From positions 1 through 64,000 of the forward strand of contig JBGSUL010000032.1 of assembly GCA_041736155.1 (NCBI GenBank): a DNA stretch of 64,000 nt. The letters run 5' to 3'. This document shows positions 53,337-61,260 of the stretch, in pieces (within the stretch, counting starts at the first letter, position 1; each line of letters begins with the position of its first letter). Under the pieces are notes generated by a model. That model saw only the letters and a list, made by a program, of their open reading frames with translations, was not told where the DNA came from and made no database searches. The position numbers were made by a program, and so were the translations under genes. This DNA is from JANPLN01 sp041736155 (GTDB lineage Bacteria > Bdellovibrionota > Bdellovibrionia > Bdellovibrionales > JAGQZY01).

Positions 53337-53785
53337 GGTTCTAGCAACCTTTGTTGAATGGCCTGGCCCAGCTCCGGGACCAAAGTCTTAAGCTGATCTT
53401 TTGCGCCGAGGTAGGCGCCCTCAATATCTTTTTTGCCCAAAGCTAGTTTTTCTTGAGCACCCTTTTGGGCCTCTGAAACTATGACGGCCGTTTCTTTCTG
53501 AGCCTTGGAGCGTTTTTCATCAGATGCGATTTTAATTTTTTCGTTGAGAACACGGGCCTCTTGTGAAAACTGGCCCTCGAGTTCGTCGATCTCTTGTTGG
53601 AGTTCTTTAGCGACTCCGGAACCACCCACTGTTCTTCGGCGACGTTCTTCGTACGCCGCAAGGTATGGCGAAAATATAAAATATTTTAAAAAAACAAAGG
53701 CCACGATGAAGATCGCAAACTGTGCAAAAACAGTTTCATTGACCCCTAGACCGGTAAGGATATTTAGAACTGCACCCATTTTCAT
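53333..53785 (-). CDS. ATP synthase subunit b' (second b-type subunit)
   Basis: A 150-residue b-type subunit: short N-terminal membrane helix (about 15-35, TVFAQFAIFIVAFVFLKYFIF) and a long coiled coil. Together with atpF it would form a b/b' heterodimeric stalk, known from photosynthetic bacteria and several other lineages. Start ATG 53785 (MKMGAVLN) is chosen; two codons later an ATG at 53779 is an alternative. The frame is open to 53890 but that overlaps the bactofilin gene. Genes for subunits a and c do not follow or precede it here. Confidence 0.88.
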   Translation of the reverse strand: MKMGAVLNILTGLGVNETVFAQFAIFIVAFVFLKYFIFSPYLAAYEERRRRTVGGSGVAKELQQEIDELEGQFSQEARVLNEKIKIASDEKRSKAQKETAVIVSEAQKGAQEKLALGKKDIEGAYLGAKDQLKTLVPELGQAIQQRLLEP

Positions 53786-53819
53786 CCAATTGTAAATAAT
53801 GATGTTCGGGTATTGAGTA

Positions 53820-54185
53820 TTAGTTACTGGTGCGAGGGTCAAGTTTAAAGTTGGTCGAGGACGACCCGTCAAAAAGGACGCCCTCTTCAATCTTAAGATT
53901 CGGGACCGAAACGGTCCCTTTGAATTTGGCGGGGGCCAGCATGGTCACGCGTTTTTCAGCCTTCAACTGGCCAAAGAACTGGCCCTTGATTGTGGCTTCT
54001 TTCACACAGACATCTCCCTCGACCACCGCGGTCTCATCAATAATTAGGACACCTTCGGAAATGATTTCCCCTTTGAAGTGCCCACCAATTTTGAGGGCCC
54101 CCACAAAAGAAAGTTTTCCTTCAAAGTAAGTTCCTTCTTGGAGATGACCCATTACCGGCGTTCGGGAAATTTCTGGTGTGCTCAC
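53820..54185 (-). CDS. Bactofilin
   Basis: A 121-residue bactofilin (DUF583), a self-assembling beta-helix cytoskeletal protein. The core (about 18-105) shows the repeated short-strand pattern: YFEGKLSFVGALKIGGHFKGEI, VVEGDVCVKEATIKGQFFG and MLAPAKFKGTVSVPNLKIEEGVLFDG. Short unstructured ends flank it. It begins at a GTG that overlaps the parB stop as GTGA, so it is translated with parB. In Myxococcus, bactofilins anchor ParAB and parS near the poles; the overlap here suggests a similar link, by inference. Confidence 0.9.
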   Translation of the reverse strand: MSTPEISRTPVMGHLQEGTYFEGKLSFVGALKIGGHFKGEIISEGVLIIDETAVVEGDVCVKEATIKGQFFGQLKAEKRVTMLAPAKFKGTVSVPNLKIEEGVLFDGSSSTNFKLDPRTSN

Positions 54186-55201
54186 ACGGACCCTTTCATT
54201 TTATCAATAATGACCGTCAGACCTTCGTCCGAGTAAAACTGCACCATGATTTTGCCTTTTCCGTTTTCATAATCGATTTTCACTTTGGTACCAAAAACCT
54301 TTTGTAGGTCTTCGGCCATCATTTCCACCAGACGATCCGATACCGATTCCTCGGTTTCTAGGTCAACGGACGTCGGTTTTTTAAGTGTCGCCACTTCTTT
54401 TTCCACCGCACGCACGCTCAGACCGCGATCGATGATGTCACGCGCCAGTTGGCGTTGTAGTTCAAGATTTTCTAAGGATAATAAAGCCTTTGCATGGCCT
54501 GCTGTAATTTTTTGTTCACGAATTAATTCACGAACTTCACGCGAAAGGGTCAAAAGACGGAGAGCATTACTAATTGTGGCTCTCTCTTTGCCCATTTTCT
54601 CAGCTAACTCTTGATGAGTATAACTATAGTTGCTGATTAATAGATTATAGGCTTCTGCTTCTTCAATGGGGTTGAGATTTTCACGCTGAATATTTTCAAT
54701 TAGCGCCCACTCGAGAACCTTTTTGTTATCAGCTTCTTTAAGAATTACAGGCACTTCGTGAAGTCCGGCCACCTGTGCAGCTCGCCATCTTCTTTCGCCG
54801 GCGATAATTTCATACTCACCGCTGTCTAACTTACGAGCCACGATGGGTTGTAAAATTCCCTGTTCTTTAATAGATGCGGCCAATTCACGAATTTTATCAG
54901 CATCGAATTCTTTACGTGGCTGATCTTTATTCGGCGCGATTTTTTCAATACCCACAGTCCATATTCTTTGCGTCGGCGCCACAATTTCTTGCGGAATCAC
55001 TGGCGCCATCGGCTGTACTGGAGCCTGAATAATGACCGTCTTAAAATTCTCTTCTGTTGATTTTGTTTGTACAACGGACTCTACCCCGGTGGCCTCATCG
55101 ACCATGCCCGTTTCGGTAATTTCATCGGTGAATAAACTTCCCAGGCCGCGACCCAAACGTTGTTTCTTTTTAAAGTCTTTATTTTTATCAGATTCCAGCA
55201 T
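54182..55201 (-). CDS. parB: Chromosome partitioning protein ParB
   Basis: ParB is the CTP-dependent clamp that loads at parS and spreads along DNA. The 339-residue protein has an N-terminal tail with LGRGLGSLF (about 17-25, contact with ParA), CTP-binding motifs including GERRWRAA, an HTH domain (HQELAEKMGKERATISNALRLL) and a C-terminal dimerisation domain. It overlaps the parA 3' end by 14 bp. Two parS sites are found about 1-1.6 kb away. Confidence 0.96.
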   Translation of the reverse strand: MLESDKNKDFKKKQRLGRGLGSLFTDEITETGMVDEATGVESVVQTKSTEENFKTVIIQAPVQPMAPVIPQEIVAPTQRIWTVGIEKIAPNKDQPRKEFDADKIRELAASIKEQGILQPIVARKLDSGEYEIIAGERRWRAAQVAGLHEVPVILKEADNKKVLEWALIENIQRENLNPIEEAEAYNLLISNYSYTHQELAEKMGKERATISNALRLLTLSREVRELIREQKITAGHAKALLSLENLELQRQLARDIIDRGLSVRAVEKEVATLKKPTSVDLETEESVSDRLVEMMAEDLQKVFGTKVKIDYENGKGKIMVQFYSDEGLTVIIDKMKGSV

Positions 55202-55997
55202 GGGCTACTTCCTCGTTCTTAATATTCAATTCAGCTTGTGTTCTTTGATCCAATTCAGCAGCGAGTTCAAAATATTTTTTTGCGCCCACAGACTTATCGT
55301 CATACTCGAATATTGACACGCCGTGGCTTGGAGCCTCGCTCAATCTCACATTTCGAGGGATCACCGCAGAAAATACTTTGTCTTTAAAATGGGTCTGAAT
55401 CTCTTGAACCACCTGATGGCTCAAATTGTTTCTGGTATCAAACATCGTCAAAAGAATCCCTTCGATCTTTAATTGCGGATTCAACTTCTTTTTAATGATC
55501 CCCGCTGTATTCAATAGTTGGCTGAGTCCTTCGAGGGCGTAATATTCGCACTGCAAAGGAACAAGGAATGAATTCGCCGAACACAATGCGTTCACCGTTA
55601 AGAGACTCAACGAAGGGGGGCAATCTATAAGGACATAGTCAAAATCGTCTTTAAGCGTGGAAAGAGCGGTTTTTAACTTAAATTCTCGATTGGCCTCATC
55701 AACGAGCTCAATTTCAGCTCCGACAAGGTCAGAATTGGCTGGAATTATATATAAATTCTCTTTTTTTGTGGGATAGACCGCCTCTTTGGCCTCTATCTCT
55801 CCAATTAAGAAATGATATATGTTTTTTTCTTGATATTCGTGTCTTTTAACGCCGAGACCACTTGAAGCATTCCCTTGCGGATCTAAATCAATTAGAAGAA
55901 CTTTTCTATTGAGATTTGCTAAAGCAGCGGCCAAATTGACAGAAGTTGTGGTTTTTCCAACTCCGCCCTTCTGATTCACTATACATATTGTTCTCAT
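55188..55997 (-). CDS. parA: Chromosome partitioning ATPase ParA (Soj)
   Basis: A 269-residue Walker-type ATPase that moves ParB-parS complexes. Deviant Walker A KGGVGKTT (about 10-17), Walker A' LLIDLDPQGNASSGLG and FDYVLIDCPPSLSLLTVNAL are present. GGAGGAGAG precedes the ATG. It heads the parA-parB-bactofilin-atp run. Its own promoter must lie in the 240-bp gap that also holds the 38-bp inverted repeat and parS. Confidence 0.97.
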   Translation of the reverse strand: MRTICIVNQKGGVGKTTTSVNLAAALANLNRKVLLIDLDPQGNASSGLGVKRHEYQEKNIYHFLIGEIEAKEAVYPTKKENLYIIPANSDLVGAEIELVDEANREFKLKTALSTLKDDFDYVLIDCPPSLSLLTVNALCSANSFLVPLQCEYYALEGLSQLLNTAGIIKKKLNPQLKIEGILLTMFDTRNNLSHQVVQEIQTHFKDKVFSAVIPRNVRLSEAPSHGVSIFEYDDKSVGAKKYFELAAELDQRTQAELNIKNEEVAHAGI

Positions 55998-56018
55998 CTC
56001 TCCTCCATGTTGAGAATT

Positions 56019-56177
56019 GGTCTGTTCTTCACTTGCAAAGCCTCTTTTAAGAGAAATTTTTGCGCTGACTCCGCGTTGCTCGTCGTCTCGTTAGCGCTTT
56101 GCTAGCGTTTCCTCCTCGCGCCTCGATTCAACCCAAAACTTTCTCTTAAAAGAGGCTTTGCAAGTGAAGAACAGACC
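56019..56177. repeat. Perfect 38-bp inverted repeat around an 83-bp centre
   Basis: Arms at 56019-56056 and 56140-56177 are exact reverse complements over 38 bases, beginning GGTCTGTTCTTCACTTGCAA. The 83-bp centre is more GC-rich and has no convincing gene. The element fills most of the gap between parA and the parS that precedes the lipoprotein gene. It could be a non-autonomous mobile element (MITE-like), a large hairpin in the parA leader, or a structural site near the segregation centre. The outer ends show no obvious target duplication. Confidence 0.9.
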
Positions 56178-56209
56178 TAGGTAATCTCTTTTTTCTAAAT
56201 ATTTCAACT

Positions 56210-56215
56210 GATAAT
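56210..56215 (+). promoter_or_regulatory. Possible -10 element of the lipoprotein gene
   Basis: GATAAT lies 20 bp before the lipoprotein ATG, preceded by TG-like sequence but a weak -35. The implied start point falls inside the parS site. Confidence 0.35.
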
Positions 56216-56220
56216 GCCGA

Positions 56221-56236
56221 TGTTCCACGTGGAACA
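56221..56236. other. parS site 1
   Basis: TGTTCCACGTGGAACA is a perfect 16-bp palindrome differing from the common parS consensus TGTTTCACGTGAAACA only at two symmetric positions. parA and parB lie within about 1 kb. The last base is the A of the lipoprotein ATG, so ParB bound here would cover the ribosome-binding and start region DNA. Confidence 0.95.
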
Positions 56237-56763
56237 TGCGATATTTTTTATTATTTTTCATTTTTGCTGTTTGTGGGTGCAAAAAAGAGGTTCTCTCTTT
56301 AGCGCCGAGCTTTGATAGCGACAAAATTCACAAAGACTACTCCGCCAAGATAAAAGAGTTCGAGAGTGAACATGCTGAAATTAAAAAAAGTATCGATGAG
56401 GCAAATTCACGTATTCAAGAGGTGGATTTTTCCCCAAAAGTTGCGGAACTGATAAAATCGGAAATATATACCCAGGAAAAATACTTACGTATCATTGAAC
56501 AGGAAATCGCTTTCCTAAAAATCGAAGATAATAATAGAAAGACTGAATACTCCACAAAAGAACTCACTCAAGATGGCGTAGACAAAGAATACGAAGAATA
56601 TCTTTTATCAGAGAAAGCAAATCCAAGAAAATTTATCTGGCGGCTTCGCCCTGGGCTTGTTCTTCCTCCAAAAGAAGTGGATGGAACAAAAAAGACGGAT
56701 AGTCATAAAAAAGATGAAAAACATTCTGATAAAAAGCCTGAGGAACACAAGAGTACTCATTAA
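56236..56763 (+). CDS. Small coiled-coil lipoprotein of unknown function
   Basis: A 175-residue protein with a short lipoprotein signal, MRYFLLFFIFAVCGC, lipidated at Cys about 15. Residues 30-100 are helical and heptad-like (AKIKEFESEHAEIKKSIDEANSRI). The C-terminus (about 140-175) is Lys/His/Glu/Asp-rich. No family is recognised. It is the only plus-strand gene between rsmG and parA. The ATG is the only start giving a signal peptide; its weak GGA Shine-Dalgarno is part of parS site 1. Expression may therefore respond to ParB, which is inference. Confidence 0.7.
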   Translation: MRYFLLFFIFAVCGCKKEVLSLAPSFDSDKIHKDYSAKIKEFESEHAEIKKSIDEANSRIQEVDFSPKVAELIKSEIYTQEKYLRIIEQEIAFLKIEDNNRKTEYSTKELTQDGVDKEYEEYLLSEKANPRKFIWRLRPGLVLPPKEVDGTKKTDSHKKDEKHSDKKPEEHKSTH

Positions 56764-56782
56764 AATTGTGTGAATACTCAAA

Positions 56783-56798
56783 TGTTCCACGTGGAACA
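56783..56798. other. parS site 2
   Basis: A second exact copy of TGTTCCACGTGGAACA lies between the lipoprotein stop and the rsmG stop. A TGAATACTCA direct repeat flanks it at 56771-56780 and 56811-56820. Two parS sites 562 bp apart bracket the lipoprotein gene. Confidence 0.95.
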
Positions 56799-56817
56799 TT
56801 GTGAATAGCCTGAATAC

Positions 56818-57456
56818 TCACTTCTTCTTGCTGGATATGATAAATCTTTCCACCGTGCTATCGGGAAGAGTATATTGACCACATTGTTCTATATCCCAGC
56901 TTGTAAATATTTGAGTAGGACAACTGGCTATTTCAGAAGACCAATGATCCGATTTAAAATGATAGAGGCTGCCGCCTTCATTAAACAATGAGTTCGTTTG
57001 TAAGAGTACGCGGGCTAAAGACCCCATGGCTCTGGTTATTCCATGAGTAATCGATTTTTTCTCAAGCTTCTCAAGAGTAGTCGCGAAGATAGTCACATTG
57101 GATAGTCGCTGATCACCCACCACATGCTTAAGGAACTCAGACTTGCGCACATCTCTCTCCACCAAACACACGCCAATTTCGGGGCGCATCATAGCCAATA
57201 CTAAACCTGGGAAGCCATTTCCGCTTCCAAAATCATAAACCACATCGCGAAAAGTCTCTTGAGCTAGAATAATCTCCAAGCCCTTCACTGAATCAGAAAA
57301 ATGCTGCTTTGCAGCATATGGGAGACTGGATGCTGATACCAAATTAACTTTGGCGTTAAAATAAATAAGAGATTGGTAATATTTAAATAATTTTTCCTGA
57401 ACTTCTTTATCTAACTGAGGAAGGTATTCGGATATTTTCTCAATGTCTGTTTCCAT
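56818..57456 (-). CDS. rsmG: 16S rRNA (guanine527-N7)-methyltransferase RsmG
   Basis: A 212-residue SAM-dependent methyltransferase (GidB). The SAM site is VYDFGSGNGFPGLVLAMMRP (about 69-88), followed by LVERDVRKSEFLKHV; ITRAMGSLARVL lies later. Length is normal. Its start overlaps the mnmG end by 17 bp, giving the classical gidA-gidB pair beside parAB. Confidence 0.94.
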   Translation of the reverse strand: METDIEKISEYLPQLDKEVQEKLFKYYQSLIYFNAKVNLVSASSLPYAAKQHFSDSVKGLEIILAQETFRDVVYDFGSGNGFPGLVLAMMRPEIGVCLVERDVRKSEFLKHVVGDQRLSNVTIFATTLEKLEKKSITHGITRAMGSLARVLLQTNSLFNEGGSLYHFKSDHWSSEIASCPTQIFTSWDIEQCGQYTLPDSTVERFIISSKKK

Positions 57457-59329
57457 GGGCCACTCGCTCCGCTTTGTGCAACTTCAGGTAAATGAGTATA
57501 GCCTGAATCGCCGAGGGATTCACACCACTAATTCGCTGTGCCTGACCTAAAGATAATGGTTTTATACGGTTGAGCTTCTCCACTTCTTCACGAGAAAGTC
57601 CGCGCACACCACTATAATCAATATCGATAGGGATTTTTATATTCTCTGCCTTCTTAGCAATATTAATAAGCCCTAATTGGCGTGAAATATATCCTTCGTA
57701 TTTAATTTCGACCTCTACGGATTCAGAAACCACTTCCTCTTCCGTCTCAGCCAATCCATTTTCCACCAAGTCAGAAAAATTTATTTCTACGCGCCTTAAA
57801 AGATCAGCCACACTAATTTGTTTTAGCAATGGCATTGTTCCCATGGTCTTTAATTTATTTTGTGTTTGTTCTGTGGGAGAGATTTTTGTTTCGCGCAAAG
57901 TTGCAGAAAGTTTTTGGCGTCGCTCTAAAATTCCCGCGAGCGTTTTACGATACTCATCGTCGAGAAGATTATGTTTTTCTGCAATTGAAAATAATCTTTC
58001 AAGCGTATTGTCTTCGCGCAGATGTAAACGATGTTCGGCGCGTGACGTAAACATTCTGTAGGGTTCACGCGTGCCTTTAGTGACAAGGTCATCAATCAAA
58101 ACACCAATGTAGGCTTCGTTGCGAGCTAAAATCAGAGGTTCTTTTTCTAAACATTTGAGAGCGGCATTCACGCCTGCCATTAACCCTTGTCCCGCAGCCT
58201 CTTCATAGCCGCTAGTTCCATTGATTTGTCCTGCTAAGAATAAATTTTTAATATTTCTCGTCTCTAGTGTCGACCAAATTTGTGTGGGTTCCACACAATC
58301 GTATTCCACCGCGTAACCGGGACGAATCATCTTTACATTTTCTAAACCGGGAATGGTTCTGAGAAACTCATACTGAATTTCTTCTGGCAAACTCGTAGAA
58401 ATTCCCTGCAAGTAGATTGAATCAGTAGTGAGCCCCTCTGGTTCTAAGAATGTCTGATGATTTTCTTTATCTGCAAAACGCGTGATCTTGTCTTCGATAC
58501 TTGGACAGTAACGTGGCCCCAATCCTTCGATTTGACCTGTATACATCGGCGAAAAAGCGAGGTTTTTACGTATTATTTCATGGGTTTTTTGGTTGGTGTA
58601 ACTCAAAAAACATGCGATTTGCGGAAGAACAGTTTGTTTTGGGCTCGAATAACTAAAAGGATAAAAATGTTCGTCACCATATTGTGGTGTTGTCTTAGAC
58701 CAATCAATCGAGGACTTCAAAAGCCGGGGAGGTGTTCCCGTTTTTAAACGAATCACCGTAAAACCATTCTCTGCCAACTGATCCGAAATCCCTACGGTCG
58801 CTTTATCTCCGACGCGTCCCCCTTCGATCCGTTGAAGGCCCATGTGCATGACCCCTCTCATAAATGTTCCAGTGGTAATAACCACTGTTTTGGAGTGAAT
58901 CGTAGAACCATCTTCCAAAACAACCCCTGTACAAAGGTCGCCATCGAGAACTAAAGATTTTGCTTCGCCTTCTAACAATTTGATATACCGGTGCTTTTCG
59001 AAAACTGAACGCATCTCCTGACAATAGAGATCTTTGTCGCACTGAGCGCGTGATCCACGAACTGCCGGACCTTTTTTAGAGTTGAGGCGCTTAAACTGGA
59101 CACAGGTTTTATCTGTCACGCGACCCATAAGACCACCCATGATGTCCACTTCACGAACAATATTTCCTTTGGCCAATCCACCAATCGATGGGTTGCAACT
59201 CATGTAACCGATACGATCCAAACGAGTTGTCAGCAATAACACATTTTGTTGGAGACGTGCTCCGGCCATCGCCGCTTCTATACCGGCGTGACCTGCTCCG
59301 ACCACAATCATATCGAATTTTTCTGACAT
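57440..59329 (-). CDS. mnmG: tRNA uridine-5-carboxymethylaminomethyl modification enzyme MnmG (GidA)
   Basis: The FAD enzyme that with MnmE modifies U34 of certain tRNAs. The 629-residue protein opens with the dinucleotide fold MIVVGAGHAGIEAAMAGAR, followed by CNPSIGGLAKGNIVREVD and TCVQFKRLNSKKGPAVRGSRAQCDK. The start is at 59329, one base after the mnmE stop, with GGAAAG upstream; the frame extends 18 codons further but that part lies inside mnmE. Overlaps rsmG at its 3' end. Confidence 0.97.
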   Translation of the reverse strand: MSEKFDMIVVGAGHAGIEAAMAGARLQQNVLLLTTRLDRIGYMSCNPSIGGLAKGNIVREVDIMGGLMGRVTDKTCVQFKRLNSKKGPAVRGSRAQCDKDLYCQEMRSVFEKHRYIKLLEGEAKSLVLDGDLCTGVVLEDGSTIHSKTVVITTGTFMRGVMHMGLQRIEGGRVGDKATVGISDQLAENGFTVIRLKTGTPPRLLKSSIDWSKTTPQYGDEHFYPFSYSSPKQTVLPQIACFLSYTNQKTHEIIRKNLAFSPMYTGQIEGLGPRYCPSIEDKITRFADKENHQTFLEPEGLTTDSIYLQGISTSLPEEIQYEFLRTIPGLENVKMIRPGYAVEYDCVEPTQIWSTLETRNIKNLFLAGQINGTSGYEEAAGQGLMAGVNAALKCLEKEPLILARNEAYIGVLIDDLVTKGTREPYRMFTSRAEHRLHLREDNTLERLFSIAEKHNLLDDEYRKTLAGILERRQKLSATLRETKISPTEQTQNKLKTMGTMPLLKQISVADLLRRVEINFSDLVENGLAETEEEVVSESVEVEIKYEGYISRQLGLINIAKKAENIKIPIDIDYSGVRGLSREEVEKLNRIKPLSLGQAQRISGVNPSAIQAILIYLKLHKAERVAHGNRH

Positions 59330-59330
59330 T

Positions 59331-60719
59331 TTACTTTCCAATACAAAACTGCTTAAAAACATGGTCCATGACCTGCTCATCAAACTCTTTTCCTAACATT
59401 GCAAAAATCTCAGCAAGAGCACTTTGAATTTCTATAGCAAGAAGGTCATAGCTGGCTTGTTTATCGAACAGATCTAAGGATCTTTGCAAGAAATTTGAGC
59501 ACTTTTGTAAATGACTATGTTGACGATGTTGAGTAATCAGCGCTTCATCATGGTGAATATCAACCAAACTCTTAGTGTCTATAAATCCCTTAACACCCTG
59601 AATTCCCACAAGTGTTTTAGAACTTGTTAAGAAAATACGATGAAGAGGCTGACTATTCAACACCTTGGCAATCTTCCGAGTGTAGATCTCCTCAGTTCCT
59701 GGGTTTTGATCCAATTTACTGAGAATAAAGACCGTTTTCTCTAGCTTATGAAGAACGGGCTGAAAGTCCCAAGAATCCTCGTTGGCGGCGTCTAAGACAA
59801 AGAGGATAAAGTCGGCCTCTTCCAAACGTTGGAGGGCTCGCTCTATCCCAATTTTTTCCACTTCTTCATCCGAATCACGCAAACCAGCTGTGTCGATAAG
59901 ACTGAGGGGCATACCAGTTTCACTATATGTGGATTCCAGAGTATCGCGAGTGGTTCCAGGAACTGCCGAAACGATGGCTTTTTCTTGTCCTAAAAGGGCG
60001 TTGTAGAGGCTGGATTTTCCTGCATTGGGTGCGCCCGCAATCACAACCTTTAATCCTTCAGTTAAAATACGGCCCTTTTTAAATCCCGAACTCATCTGTT
60101 CTACTTGCAGATGAATCTCGGAAATTGATTGTTTCATTTTATCTAAAGAGTAGGGTTCTATATCTTCGGTAGAAAAATCAATGGATGCTTCAAGTTGGGC
60201 AAGCACATGGATCAAACCTTGTTCAATTTTATCCATCTGCTGTGAAAGAACACCCGTGAGTTGTCCCACTGCTTGCGAGCGCGCCATATCGTTACGGCTC
60301 TTGATCAAGGAATGGATGGCCTCAGCCTGGACTAAATCAATTTTTCCATTATAAAACGCGCGAAAAGAAAATTCTCCACGTTCCGCGGCTCGGCAGCCCA
60401 AAGACAAAAGTTCTTGCAGAAGTTTTTCTGCGCACGCTTTTCCACCGTGTAACGAAAACTCAAGAGTTTCATCAGCCGTAAACGACTGTCCCTCAGCAAA
60501 ATAAGTCACTAAACCTTCATCAATGATTTCCCCTTGAGCCGTTTTAAAACGACCCAAATAAACTCGATGAGATTCGACATCTGATTTTAAAAAAGGGCAG
60601 ATCTTGCGAGAAATGGATAAAGCATTTTTACCAGAGACTCTCACGACAGAGATTCCGGAAAGTCCTGGTGTCGTAATTAATGCGCAAATCGTATCATCAA
60701 CGAGATCAATGTAAGACAT
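59331..60719 (-). CDS. mnmE: tRNA modification GTPase MnmE (TrmE)
   Basis: The GTPase partner of MnmG. The 462-residue protein has the folate-binding N-terminal domain (about 1-120), a helical domain, the G domain with GAPNAGKSSLYNALL, DTAGLRDSDEEVEKIGIERA and SKLDQ, and the C-terminal FCIGK with the essential Cys. The ATG at 60719 overlaps the jag stop by one base (TGATG). A TTG codon directly before it is also open. Confidence 0.96.
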   Translation of the reverse strand: MSYIDLVDDTICALITTPGLSGISVVRVSGKNALSISRKICPFLKSDVESHRVYLGRFKTAQGEIIDEGLVTYFAEGQSFTADETLEFSLHGGKACAEKLLQELLSLGCRAAERGEFSFRAFYNGKIDLVQAEAIHSLIKSRNDMARSQAVGQLTGVLSQQMDKIEQGLIHVLAQLEASIDFSTEDIEPYSLDKMKQSISEIHLQVEQMSSGFKKGRILTEGLKVVIAGAPNAGKSSLYNALLGQEKAIVSAVPGTTRDTLESTYSETGMPLSLIDTAGLRDSDEEVEKIGIERALQRLEEADFILFVLDAANEDSWDFQPVLHKLEKTVFILSKLDQNPGTEEIYTRKIAKVLNSQPLHRIFLTSSKTLVGIQGVKGFIDTKSLVDIHHDEALITQHRQHSHLQKCSNFLQRSLDLFDKQASYDLLAIEIQSALAEIFAMLGKEFDEQVMDHVFKQFCIGK

Positions 60720-61249
60720 CAATCCATTGGCTGCTTAGCAGAGGCTGTATAGATTTTAATTTTTTTGTAATGTCCATCACCGATGGACTTACTGCGCACA
60801 CGTTCATCACGAGCTAAAAATTGATGAACCACACGTCTTTCTTTGGGAGCCAAAGCTTTCACATATACAGGTTTCCCTTGGGCGAGCACTTTCTCTTTTA
60901 GTTTATCGATCATCGCCTCGAGATTCTCGTTTTCACGCGCGCGGAAATCGTTGCAATCGCACATAACGTTTACAATTTGCTCCGAGTAATGATGTTGAAG
61001 CGCACGCTTTATAAAAAGTTGTAATGCATCGAGAAGCATTGCATCTTTTTGAGTTAGCATCTCTTCGTCTTCGCCATAAAAATTAATTTTATATGACTCA
61101 TTTTCTTGACCATCGATTTTTTCGATATCAAAAGCGAATTCCAAACCCGCTTTTTCAATAATACCGTTAAGTACGTGCTCAATCAGCTGCTTGGGATTTT
61201 TGAAACCTTTTTTATCTCCGCCGCCGAATAATCTTCCTATTAGACCCAT
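60719..61249 (-). CDS. jag: KH-R3H RNA-binding protein Jag (KhpB)
   Basis: A 176-residue RNA-binding protein with a short N-terminal Jag-like piece (MGLIGRLFGGG), a KH-type domain (about 20-105) and a C-terminal R3H domain (about 108-172, with KALAPKERRVVHQFLARDERVRSKSIGDGHYKKI). It sits between yidC and mnmE, the usual bacterial place. Relatives bind many mRNAs and affect cell division and elongation. Confidence 0.9.
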   Translation of the reverse strand: MGLIGRLFGGGDKKGFKNPKQLIEHVLNGIIEKAGLEFAFDIEKIDGQENESYKINFYGEDEEMLTQKDAMLLDALQLFIKRALQHHYSEQIVNVMCDCNDFRARENENLEAMIDKLKEKVLAQGKPVYVKALAPKERRVVHQFLARDERVRSKSIGDGHYKKIKIYTASAKQPMD

Positions 61250-61260
61250 GTGTCCTCCTA

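Noticed and set aside
53786..53890. Longer b' subunit overlapping bactofilin
   Set aside because: The extension is antiparallel to nothing but lies in bactofilin coding sequence and would place 35 extra residues before the membrane helix.
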